A stretch of 64,000 nt of DNA from Aquimarina sediminis (GTDB taxonomy: Bacteria; Bacteroidota; Bacteroidia; Flavobacteriales; Flavobacteriaceae): the NCBI RefSeq assembly GCF_002895435.1, contig NZ_POYJ01000002.1, positions 930,001 through 994,000 on the forward strand, written 5' to 3'. The translations under genes and the position numbers were made by a program. The notes beneath the pieces were generated by a model. It worked only from the letters and a program-made list of their open reading frames with translations. It did no database searches and had not been told where the DNA came from. Below are positions 53,085-60,398 of the stretch, one piece after another; the stretch's first letter is position 1; every line of letters starts with the position of its first letter.

Positions 53085-54200
53085 TCATACAATATTTTCA
53101 AGAAGTTTAAATAATAACCCACTTGCAATAGCTGCTGTGGGTAGTGTAAGTACCCATGATAGTAGTATTTTGGAAATCATCTTAGGATCTGCCTTTTTGG
53201 TTACAGATCCTATACCAAAAATAGAACCTACAGACACATGAGTTGTAGAAACGGGTAATCCATGAATACTAGCTGTTGTAACTAATAATCCTGTTATCAT
53301 ATTTGCGGTGAACCCTTGTCCAGAATTCATAGGTGTAATTTTTTTACTCATAATAACACCTACCTTTTTTGCATTAATGAGTCCTCCCAAAGCCATTGTT
53401 ATTGCAACGGCAATCATCCCCCATTTAATATCCAGGGTGTTAATAATTAATAATAGACCTACAATTTTTGGAGTATCATTAAGCCCTCGTGCAAAACTAA
53501 CAATCCCAGCACTTAAGTAATGTAGACTATCTAATATTTTTTGTGCATTAATACCTAGTAATTTTCCATTATAGGTTTCTACGGCAGTATGACTTACAGA
53601 GGTAGTCGTTTTGGTAGCGGTTATTGAAGTCATATCGTGAGCCGAAACGGCTAATGTCTCGAGATCTTGTTTTTTGTCAATATAGATACCACTGTTTTTT
53701 GTGATATTTAATTTTTTCCTGACATACCTAAAAATAATGTATAAAAGCAAACTTAATACTGCAGCCATTAATGGGCTTACGATGAGAGGCATTAAAAATG
53801 TTTTGCCAAGCTTAGCATAGTTGAATTCATTTCCAATAGCCATTATTCCTGCTCCAAAAAGAGCACCTACAAGACTATGTGTTGTTGATATTGGCATTCC
53901 TATTTTTGTGGCAATGAATACTGTAAATGCTGCCCCTAATGCAATAGAAATAGCAAAAACGGGCATCTGTATTAACTCATCAGGAACCAATCCTTTTCCC
54001 GAAAAATTTTTAACCAATTCCTCTGCTAAAAAAATAGCGGCAATAGAACCTGAGAATGTAGTTATTGTAGCCCAATTTATTGCCTTTTTATAGCTAGTGG
54101 TTCCGCTTCCGAATAGGGTGGCAACACCTTTAAAATTATCATTTGCACCATTACTATATGCTAAAAAACAAGCGGCAATAAAAAGAATAATTAATATCAT
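53085..54200 (-). CDS. PiT-family inorganic phosphate transporter
   Basis: The 371-residue protein has about ten membrane segments. The two PiT signature repeats are AYSNGANDNFKGVATLFGSGTT at the N-terminus and ARGLNDTPKIVGLLL with the later GLPVSTTHVSVG. PiT transporters carry phosphate with protons or divalent cations and do not separate phosphate well from arsenate. It is transcribed alone, because a terminator follows arsM just upstream. In an arsenosugar locus it may be the source of arsenate as well as phosphate; this is inference. Length is normal. Confidence 0.92.
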   Translation of the reverse strand: MILIILFIAACFLAYSNGANDNFKGVATLFGSGTTSYKKAINWATITTFSGSIAAIFLAEELVKNFSGKGLVPDELIQMPVFAISIALGAAFTVFIATKIGMPISTTHSLVGALFGAGIMAIGNEFNYAKLGKTFLMPLIVSPLMAAVLSLLLYIIFRYVRKKLNITKNSGIYIDKKQDLETLAVSAHDMTSITATKTTTSVSHTAVETYNGKLLGINAQKILDSLHYLSAGIVSFARGLNDTPKIVGLLLIINTLDIKWGMIAVAITMALGGLINAKKVGVIMSKKITPMNSGQGFTANMITGLLVTTASIHGLPVSTTHVSVGSIFGIGSVTKKADPKMISKILLSWVLTLPTAAIASGLLFKLLENIV

Positions 54201-54282
54201 CTATATTAGGTTTTAGTATTATTTGTCGATAATCTGACGAGTTGTATAAAGCTACCTTACATAATTTGTGAAGTAATACCAT

Positions 54283-54321
54283 TTACACTTTGATTTTTTT
54301 CACGGTAAATTCAAAGTGTAA
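54283..54321. promoter_or_regulatory. 11-base inverted repeat upstream of the phosphate transporter gene
   Basis: TTACACTTTGA (54283-54293) and TCAAAGTGTAA (54311-54321) are perfect complements separated by 17 bases. The repeat lies between arsM and the phosphate transporter start, 83-121 bases ahead of it. It could be a repressor site or a transcript hairpin. Confidence 0.45.
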
Positions 54322-54338
54322 CCGGAATAAAGTAAAAA

Positions 54339-54374
54339 AAGAAATCAAAGGTATGTTTTTGCTTTTGATTTCTT
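54339..54374 (-). terminator. Terminator of the arsM operon
   Basis: AAGAAATCAAA (54339-54349) pairs perfectly with TTTGATTTCTT (54364-54374). On the minus strand a T run follows directly. It separates the arsenosugar operon from the phosphate transporter gene. Confidence 0.88.
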
Positions 54375-54395
54375 AAATATATGGTAGTCTTAGTT

Positions 54396-55364
54396 TTAGC
54401 AGCATCCACCTCCATCATAATGGTAGGTAGATTCACTAATAAATATATCATTTCGTCCTAAACCGGCTAAAGCTCCGGCAGTTTTATCACATATCGCTAT
54501 AGGTTGGTTTTTAAGTAAAACATGCCCTTTTTTATCATCAAAATAATCTTCATCTCCAAAATATATAGCTGCTTTTCCAGTAAATACACAAGGACCATCT
54601 TCTGGCATTGGATCTTTAATAGCCGCTACTTCTATAGATTCGATATAAATAAGTTCATCTGTGTTATAGTGCTTTGGATCCAGAATTCGGTAAGGTTTGC
54701 GTGCTCTAATCTCTATGGTGCCAAATCCTACATCGGTTAATGCTTTTACATATTCTGCAATAGGTAAACTTCCGCTCAAGCATAGTGCTCTTAATCGCTC
54801 ATCGTTACGTAATGAATCATTCATAGGTTGTTCGCAAGTAGGATCACTCATTACTAATCTCCCATGTGGTTTTAGCACACGGTACATTTCTTCAATTGCT
54901 TTTTTAAGATCATCTGCTTTAAAAATATTAAATAAACAGTTTTGAGCAGCAACATCGATACTATTATCTTCTACCGGAAGGTTAAGCGCATCTCCATGTC
55001 TTAAATCAACAAACTCACTTTTAAACCAGTCGTTTTGAGCTTCGGCTTCGATAAAATTTTTGCGAGAAGCTTCTAGCATTTCATTTACTACATCAATTCC
55101 AATAACACCACCTTTTTGACGAGAAAAATAGGAGAATTGTAATAATTCCATTCCACCACCAACACCAACATATAGTGTTTTAGGAGAGTTTGTTAAATCA
55201 CGTGCGTTTACAGTGCTACCACACCCATAATTCATTTCTTGCATGATTTTAGGGATCTTTAGTCCGGGTAGTTCCCAAATTGGGTTGGTAGTGCAGCATA
55301 ATCCTATATCTGGTGTTAATGCTGCTTCTTTATAAACGTCGTGTGTAGTATTTAAATAACTCAT
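54396..55364 (-). CDS. arsM: Arsenosugar-type arsenite methyltransferase ArsM
   Basis: The 322-residue SAM-dependent methyltransferase has the SAM motif LYVGVGGGMELLQFSYF (about residues 64-80) and GVIGIDVVNEMLEAS. The cysteines expected of this group are GLCCTT (Cys23, Cys24), NYGCGS (Cys48), SDPTCEQP and ALCLSG. The protein ends in GGGCC, a Cys pair that could bind trivalent arsenic. The length, sequence form and neighbours match the arsenosugar-biosynthesis ArsM, which methylates arsenite to dimethylarsenic species. It is last in a minus-strand operon starting at 58931 and is closed by a good terminator. Confidence 0.9.
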   Translation of the reverse strand: MSYLNTTHDVYKEAALTPDIGLCCTTNPIWELPGLKIPKIMQEMNYGCGSTVNARDLTNSPKTLYVGVGGGMELLQFSYFSRQKGGVIGIDVVNEMLEASRKNFIEAEAQNDWFKSEFVDLRHGDALNLPVEDNSIDVAAQNCLFNIFKADDLKKAIEEMYRVLKPHGRLVMSDPTCEQPMNDSLRNDERLRALCLSGSLPIAEYVKALTDVGFGTIEIRARKPYRILDPKHYNTDELIYIESIEVAAIKDPMPEDGPCVFTGKAAIYFGDEDYFDDKKGHVLLKNQPIAICDKTAGALAGLGRNDIFISESTYHYDGGGCC

Positions 55365-55461
55365 ATATCAATTTTTGTTTCTCCTAATTAGAAAAGGAAT
55401 ATAGCTTATTTTGGGTTGTAATTGCTTTTGTCGAAAAGGATGGGTAAAACTTTCATCTGGC

Positions 55462-56274
55462 TTATAATGATTTAATAAGTTCTTTGAATAGTAATATCAT
55501 CTTGGGTTCTGCTTTTCCTGCCATTGCAATAATCTCATCAATGTTGATTGGTTTTAAATTATCAGGATCGCATTCATCGGTCAAAACAGATACTGCTCCT
55601 ACAGGAAGGTCTAAATGATTAGCTACAATTACTTCGGGCACAGTGCTCATTCCTACTGCGTCCGCTCCAATAATTTTGAGGTAACGATATTCTGCTCTGG
55701 TTTCGAGTTGTGGTCCGACAACAGAGGCATACACTCCTTTATGAAGATCAATGTCATGATCTTTGGCAATAGATTGGAGCTTGGCATTAATATCAGGATT
55801 GTAAGGGGCACTCATATCTGTAAAACGACTTCCTAACTGCTCTACACCTTTAAAGGCCAGAGGAGATCCTCCTTGCAAGTTGATATGATCATCGATAAGC
55901 ATTAATTCTCCTTTTTTGAAATTGAGATTAATAGCTCCAGAGGCATTAGAAACCAGTAAGGTTTTGATTCCTAGTTTATGCATTATACGAACAGGGTAGG
56001 TTACATCCTGAAGGGTGTACCCTTCATATAGATGAAAACGACCTTGCATAACCATAACATTTTTACCCTCTAATTTTCCATAAATTAATTTTCCTTTATG
56101 AAACTCTACAGTAGCCGTTGGGAAATTTGGAATATGATTGTAGCTTACCTCTTTAATAATTTCAATTTCATTAATTAATCTTCCTAGACCAGTTCCTAGA
56201 ATAATTCCTATTTCAGGGTTTTCAAAACCTTTTTCCCGAAGGAATTCTGTTGTCTCTTCGATGTATTTGATCAT
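55462..56274 (-). CDS. Purine nucleoside phosphorylase
   Basis: The 270-residue protein has the type I PNP signatures GIILGTGLGRLI (phosphate loop), GRFHLYEGY, VSNASGAINLNF, and GPQLETRAEYRYL, followed by ADAVGMSTVPEVIVA. It cleaves purine nucleosides to the base and ribose-1-phosphate. In the arsenosugar pathway the radical-SAM step leaves arsenic on an adenosine carbon, and a phosphorylase is thought to release the arsenoribose for transfer, which fits its place between arsM and a glycosyltransferase gene. Spacing to the latter is 10 bases. The housekeeping role in purine salvage is not excluded. Confidence 0.92.
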   Translation of the reverse strand: MIKYIEETTEFLREKGFENPEIGIILGTGLGRLINEIEIIKEVSYNHIPNFPTATVEFHKGKLIYGKLEGKNVMVMQGRFHLYEGYTLQDVTYPVRIMHKLGIKTLLVSNASGAINLNFKKGELMLIDDHINLQGGSPLAFKGVEQLGSRFTDMSAPYNPDINAKLQSIAKDHDIDLHKGVYASVVGPQLETRAEYRYLKIIGADAVGMSTVPEVIVANHLDLPVGAVSVLTDECDPDNLKPINIDEIIAMAGKAEPKMILLFKELIKSL

Positions 56275-56284
56275 AATAATTTTG

Positions 56285-56890
56285 TTAGCTTATAAATTTC
56301 TGGAAAACGGCAATGTCTTTAATATCTTCATAGTAATCAACATCATTGCGTTCTTCCAGTAATTTTAGGTTGTTGTCTTTAATATTTTTTAATGTGTCTT
56401 GAAGAACAGTATCTGTTCCCCAGGTTTTATTTTTAAAAACTTGTGAATTTAAGGATTTCATTCCAAATAAGTAATACCCTCCATCTTCGGCAGGACCAAT
56501 TACATATTCATGGGATTCTAATGCTAGAAATGCATTTTCGATGTCTTTTTGACTCAAATCATACATATCACTGCCTATGATAATTATATTTTGATATCCA
56601 TTCGCAAATCCTGTTGCAAAAGCATGCTCCATACGTTGCCCTAAATCATCACCGACTTGTTGTTTTTTATCATAAATTTCGGGATTCCAGAAATCATTTT
56701 CTCTCACTTTTACAGAATAATGTACTTCTTTATCTACGGTAAGATTTTTGGTGATTCCTACTGTGTGTTGTAATAGAAACTTATAAATATCTAAAGCTGC
56801 CGTATCCCCAATAGTTGCGGCTAATCGTGTTTTGCATTTTCCCAATTCCGGGTTTCGGGTAAAGATTAGAAGTAAATTTTTGTCTTTCAA
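56285..56890 (-). CDS. TIGR04282-type glycosyltransferase (arsenosugar-associated)
   Basis: The 201-residue protein starts LLLIFTRNPELGKCKTRLAA, the nucleotide-binding start of the DUF2064/TIGR04282 family. It also has DDLGQRMEHAFATGF, IIIIGSDMYDLS and VIGPAEDGGYYLFGMK. The family was first named 'rSAM/selenodomain-associated transferase 1' and is now linked to arsenosugar synthesis. It is a soluble NTP-sugar transferase-like fold. It overlaps the rhodanese gene by 4 bases and precedes the nucleoside phosphorylase. Substrate transfer of a ribosyl unit is inferred. Confidence 0.88.
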   Translation of the reverse strand: MKDKNLLLIFTRNPELGKCKTRLAATIGDTAALDIYKFLLQHTVGITKNLTVDKEVHYSVKVRENDFWNPEIYDKKQQVGDDLGQRMEHAFATGFANGYQNIIIIGSDMYDLSQKDIENAFLALESHEYVIGPAEDGGYYLFGMKSLNSQVFKNKTWGTDTVLQDTLKNIKDNNLKLLEERNDVDYYEDIKDIAVFQKFIS

Positions 56891-57384
56891 TTCGAGTAGA
56901 TTTTTGTTCCTTTAAGCAACCATTTTCCCCATTCTTCAGAATAGGCATGTACTTCATTTGTTAGTTTACCATTAGAGTTTAATACAGGATAACCTTTGTT
57001 TTTCCATTCAAAAATACCTCCATACAAATTATAAACATTCTTATATCCGGCTTTCTGTAGCTTTTCTGAGATATCTTCTGATCTAATTCCCAAACTACAA
57101 TAAACAACTATATGGGTGTTCTTTGATAAGTGTTGCTGTGTTATTGATGCTATTTTAAAATGATCATAACCTACATGGATAGCATTTTTTAAATGGCTAA
57201 TGTTATACTCTTTTTCTTCTCTAGCATCCAATACCACAACTGTATCCTGAACGATTTTTAATGCCGAAACTGAAATATAAGGAATACTTTTGTTATTGTA
57301 TTGATCCAGTAATTCATCCAGTGAATTCTGAGCCCTGGTAAATATTGATAAGAATAGTAGTGTTGAAATTGTAAAATAGTGCAT
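56887..57384 (-). CDS. Exported rhodanese-domain protein
   Basis: The protein of about 165 residues has a signal peptide (MHYFTISTLLFLSIFTRAQ) and a rhodanese fold. That fold has VVVLDAREEKEYNISHLKNA, then the active-site loop VVYCSLGIRSED with the catalytic Cys, and NVYNLYGGIFEWKNKG. The start at 57384 is preferred over a TTG at 57420 because it gives a clean signal peptide and does not run into the arsS gene. Rhodaneses transfer sulfane sulfur, and the Cys loop here is complete. It lies inside the arsenosugar operon, 14 bases after arsS, and overlaps the next gene by 4 bases. An exported rhodanese is unusual in such a pathway. Confidence 0.85.
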   Translation of the reverse strand: MHYFTISTLLFLSIFTRAQNSLDELLDQYNNKSIPYISVSALKIVQDTVVVLDAREEKEYNISHLKNAIHVGYDHFKIASITQQHLSKNTHIVVYCSLGIRSEDISEKLQKAGYKNVYNLYGGIFEWKNKGYPVLNSNGKLTNEVHAYSEEWGKWLLKGTKIYSN

Positions 57385-57398
57385 AGGACTGAATGGTA

Positions 57399-58466
57399 TT
57401 ATGCTACAGTTCCTTGACAACTACTTCCTGCTCCTGCAGTACACCCATAGCAGTGTTGCGAGATAATAATATTTCTATTCTGAAGTAATTCTTCATTATA
57501 CTCACTTATATGTTTCACTTTACTAGCTACTTTAAGACCGAGCATCTGGTTGAAATCACAGTCATATAACCACCCATCCCAACTTACAGAAATAGTATTA
57601 GTGCACATTACATTTGCTACTGCCGATGGATTATATGCATCGACCAAAGCATACATATAGTCTTCATAGTTTTCTGAGGCAATTAAGTAATCCAGAAACC
57701 TACTAATGGGTAAATTAGTAATCGCAAATAGGTTATGAAATTGAATTCCAAAATCTTCTAATAGTGCTTTTTTAAAATCTTTTTCCATCGATGCTTGATC
57801 TCCCGGTAAAAATGCCCCAGAAGGATTATAAACCAAATCCAATCGAAGGTTGTTTCCGGGCATACCATACCCTCTATCATTTAATTCCTGAAGCGCTTTT
57901 ATAGATTTGTCAAAAACACCATTACCTCTTTGTTTATCGGTTTTTCCTCTGGTCCAATGTGGCATCGATGATACTACATGTACATTGTGTTGTTTAAAAA
58001 AATCTGGAAGATCGTAGTATTTTTTATTAGCTCTAATAATGGTTAGATTACTACGTACAATAAAATCTTTAATCCCTGCTTTACTGGCTTCTTCTACAAA
58101 CCATCTAAAATTTGGGTTCATTTCGGGTGCTCCACCTGTTAAATCAAGAGTATGAGCTCCCGTTTTTTTGATAACCTCTAGGCATTGCTGCATGGTTTCT
58201 TTGGTCATAATCTCCTTACGATCAGGACCTGCATCAACATGGCAATGTTCACAGACCTGATTACACATATATCCAACATTGATTTGTAGGATTTCCAGTT
58301 TTTTAGGACGCAAAGGAGAATGACCGATTTCTGCAATTTTATCGGCAAACTTAGGAAGCTCACCATTAGCAAAAATTCCATTACTTAAAATCTCTAACTG
58401 CCTATTGGCATTTGCAAGCTGATCATTGCGTTTATGTAAAGATTGTTTTTTTTTGGCTTCTGTCAT
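57399..58466 (-). CDS. arsS: Radical SAM arsenosugar biosynthesis protein ArsS
   Basis: The 355-residue radical SAM enzyme has the cluster motif CNQVCEHC (Cys68, Cys72, Cys75). The usual GGAPEM segment is LDLTGGAPEMNPNF. The C-terminal Cys-rich domain (DUF3641) has MCTNTISVSWDGWLYDCDF and the tail CYGCTAGAGSSCQG. This is the TIGR04167 'radical SAM/Cys-rich' family, now ArsS. It is thought to add the adenosyl group of SAM to dimethylarsenite, forming 5'-deoxy-5'-dimethylarsinoyl-adenosine. It is transcribed 129 bases after the AhpD-like gene. All key Cys residues are present. Confidence 0.93.
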   Translation of the reverse strand: MTEAKKKQSLHKRNDQLANANRQLEILSNGIFANGELPKFADKIAEIGHSPLRPKKLEILQINVGYMCNQVCEHCHVDAGPDRKEIMTKETMQQCLEVIKKTGAHTLDLTGGAPEMNPNFRWFVEEASKAGIKDFIVRSNLTIIRANKKYYDLPDFFKQHNVHVVSSMPHWTRGKTDKQRGNGVFDKSIKALQELNDRGYGMPGNNLRLDLVYNPSGAFLPGDQASMEKDFKKALLEDFGIQFHNLFAITNLPISRFLDYLIASENYEDYMYALVDAYNPSAVANVMCTNTISVSWDGWLYDCDFNQMLGLKVASKVKHISEYNEELLQNRNIIISQHCYGCTAGAGSSCQGTVA

Positions 58467-58595
58467 CTTCTATTCTTGGGTTATACTTCTTTGGGGCTGA
58501 TGTAATTTGAGTGAGTAATTTCTGTTTTTATTGATTTTGTCTGTCCTGAGAGGGATGGTAGATAATCATTGATAGAAAGGAAACTCATGATTAAC

Positions 58596-58931
58596 TTACA
58601 TCGAGAGTTTTTCATATTTATTCATCATTTGTACACCATGTACTAATGTAGCTCCACTTTCTATAGCAGCACCAGCATGTACAGCCTCCATCATTTCTTC
58701 CTTTGTTATACCTCGCTGTAATCCATCTTTGGTGTATGCATCAATACAATAAGGGCATTTTACTACATGAGAAACGGCAAGAGCTATTAATGATTTTTCG
58801 CGTGCACTCAATGCCCCTTCTTCAAAAACTTTTCCGTAGTAGTCAAAGAATTTAGTGCCTAATTCTTCACTCCATTCTGTGATTTTTCCAAATTTTCTTA
58901 AGTCAGCTGGGTCATAATATGTTTTTGACAT
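58596..58931 (-). CDS. Arsenosugar-associated AhpD-like protein
   Basis: The 111-residue protein of the carboxymuconolactone decarboxylase/AhpD family has the redox motif CPYCIDAYT (CxxC) near residue 60, followed by KDGLQRGITKEEMMEAVHAGAAIESGATLVHG. It is the 'arsenosugar biosynthesis-associated peroxidase-like' form found next to arsS. AhpD-type proteins use the CxxC pair for thiol redox chemistry. It is the first gene of the minus-strand arsenosugar operon. Whether it reduces arsenic species or handles peroxide is not known. Confidence 0.88.
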   Translation of the reverse strand: MSKTYYDPADLRKFGKITEWSEELGTKFFDYYGKVFEEGALSAREKSLIALAVSHVVKCPYCIDAYTKDGLQRGITKEEMMEAVHAGAAIESGATLVHGVQMMNKYEKLSM

Positions 58932-58953
58932 ATAGTTTTTGTTTTGATTACAG

Positions 58954-58969
58954 ACATGACATCTGTCGT
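58954..58969. promoter_or_regulatory. Imperfect palindrome ahead of the arsenosugar operon
   Basis: CATGACATCTGTCGTG is a 16-base inverted repeat with six of eight pairs matching, 23-38 bases upstream of the first gene's start codon. It is a candidate regulator site. No ArsR-type gene is nearby. Confidence 0.3.
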
Positions 58970-59192
58970 GATTATTATATTAATACTTACAATAAAATTA
59001 TTTTATTTCTAGATACAAAAGAATAGGTAAGATAAAAAATGCTAATTAATAAAGAAGTCGATTTTTTAACAAAAAAATCGGAATAATACTACAAACTGAT
59101 CGACATATTAATACTACATTAAGAAAAAAGCTTAATTTAGGCGCCGAAGTTCTACAGTTCTTCCTATTAAATATGATGTATAAATTGAAACT

Positions 59193-60230
59193 ATGAGGAA
59201 AAAAGTAACCCTTAAACAACTTGCCAGAGAATTAAATCTTTCTATTTCTACAGTTTCAAAATCATTAAAGAACGATCCAGAAATTAGTCAAAAGACCATT
59301 ATTAGAGTGCATGAACTTGCTGATTTTTATAATTATAAACCAAATGCACTGGCAGTAAGTTTAAAAAGTAATAAAACAAAAACAATAGGAATCATACTAC
59401 CAGAAATACTGAATCATTTTTTTGCAAAGGTTCTGTATGGTATCGAACAAGAAGCCTCAGAAAAAGGATATAAGATTGTGACTTGCATTACAAATGAATC
59501 TTATAAGAAAGAGGTAGAATATGTAGAGATGTTAAACTATAGTAGCGTTGATGGTTTTATTGTATCTCTAAGTCAGGAAACGCAGGTGCTTAACAAATTT
59601 GAACATTTTAAAGAACTAAAAAGAGACAATGTTCCTATTGTAATGTTTGATAGAGTAACAGAAGAGATAGAATGCGATAAGGTGATTGTAGATGATAAAC
59701 AAGCATCAAAAACAGCGGTGCAATATCTAATCGATACAGGTTGTAAAAAGATAGCGGTGATTACAACAATTGGGGATCTAAGTGTGGCAAAACTACGTTT
59801 AGAAGGAGCAAGAGAAGCTATTGGTGCTAATGATCAGGCTTCCTTAATAGAATTGTTAGTCAAAGACTCTATAATAGACCTGGCAGTGAAGAACTCTAAT
59901 AACAATGAACAAGAGATAGAGCAATTTCTTAAAGATAATGATATTGATGCGGTTCTGGGATTAGATGAAACAGCCGCGGCAATCACAATAAATATGTCAA
60001 ATAAGTTAGGATATAAAATCCCTGAAGATATTTCGGTTATTGGATTTACAGATGGTTTATTGTCTAAACATTCATATCCAAAACTTACAACCGTATCCCA
60101 GCATGCCGAGAATTTGGGAGCAAGAGCTGCTCAAATTCTAGTTGATCAATTAGATAATTTTGTTGAGAACTATAAAACAAAAACAGAGGTTGTCAAAACA
60201 TCTTTGATCCTTAGAGATTCTACTCATTAA
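59193..60230 (+). CDS. LacI-family transcription regulator
   Basis: The 345-residue protein has the LacI HTH (VTLKQLARELNLSISTVSKSLKNDPEISQKT, residues about 5-35) with hinge (YKPNALAVSLKSNKTKTIGIILPEI). A periplasmic-binding-protein-like ligand domain follows, ending LTTVSQHAENLGARAAQILVDQL. Family members respond to sugars or other small metabolites. The only downstream gene, 169 bases on, is the glycerol kinase-dehydrogenase fusion, so it may sense glycerol or glycerol-3-phosphate. A hairpin separates the two genes, so regulation in trans is likelier than simple co-transcription. Confidence 0.93.
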   Translation: MRKKVTLKQLARELNLSISTVSKSLKNDPEISQKTIIRVHELADFYNYKPNALAVSLKSNKTKTIGIILPEILNHFFAKVLYGIEQEASEKGYKIVTCITNESYKKEVEYVEMLNYSSVDGFIVSLSQETQVLNKFEHFKELKRDNVPIVMFDRVTEEIECDKVIVDDKQASKTAVQYLIDTGCKKIAVITTIGDLSVAKLRLEGAREAIGANDQASLIELLVKDSIIDLAVKNSNNNEQEIEQFLKDNDIDAVLGLDETAAAITINMSNKLGYKIPEDISVIGFTDGLLSKHSYPKLTTVSQHAENLGARAAQILVDQLDNFVENYKTKTEVVKTSLILRDSTH

Positions 60231-60315
60231 AACAATTTCATTTTTGTAATAAATGACACTATTATAATACAGGATATCTTGTGTGATTATCTTTTTTGAA
60301 CTATATTATTGGTTT

Positions 60316-60345
60316 AACCCTAATACATAATCTAGGGTTATCGTT
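60316..60345 (+). terminator. Hairpin after the LacI regulator gene
   Basis: AACCCTA (60316-60322) pairs with TAGGGTT (60333-60339), followed by ATCGTTTTT. It can act as a weak terminator. It could also be a leader hairpin of the next gene. Confidence 0.45.
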
Positions 60346-60398
60346 TTTCTATAAACACCACTTCAAAAAGAAAAAGGATTACAGACAAATATTCAAAT

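Noticed and set aside
53044..54093. Plus-strand open frames opposite the phosphate transporter
   Set aside because: They are antisense to a complete PiT gene and have no family features.
54396..54440. Selenocysteine in the ArsM or peroxidase-like genes
   Set aside because: Related families were first linked to selenium, but here the relevant positions are ordinary Cys codons and the frames end in normal stops.
60316..60345. Riboswitch in the leader of the fusion gene
   Set aside because: Only a 7-bp hairpin with a T run is seen and no known aptamer core was recognised, so a terminator-like element is the simpler call.
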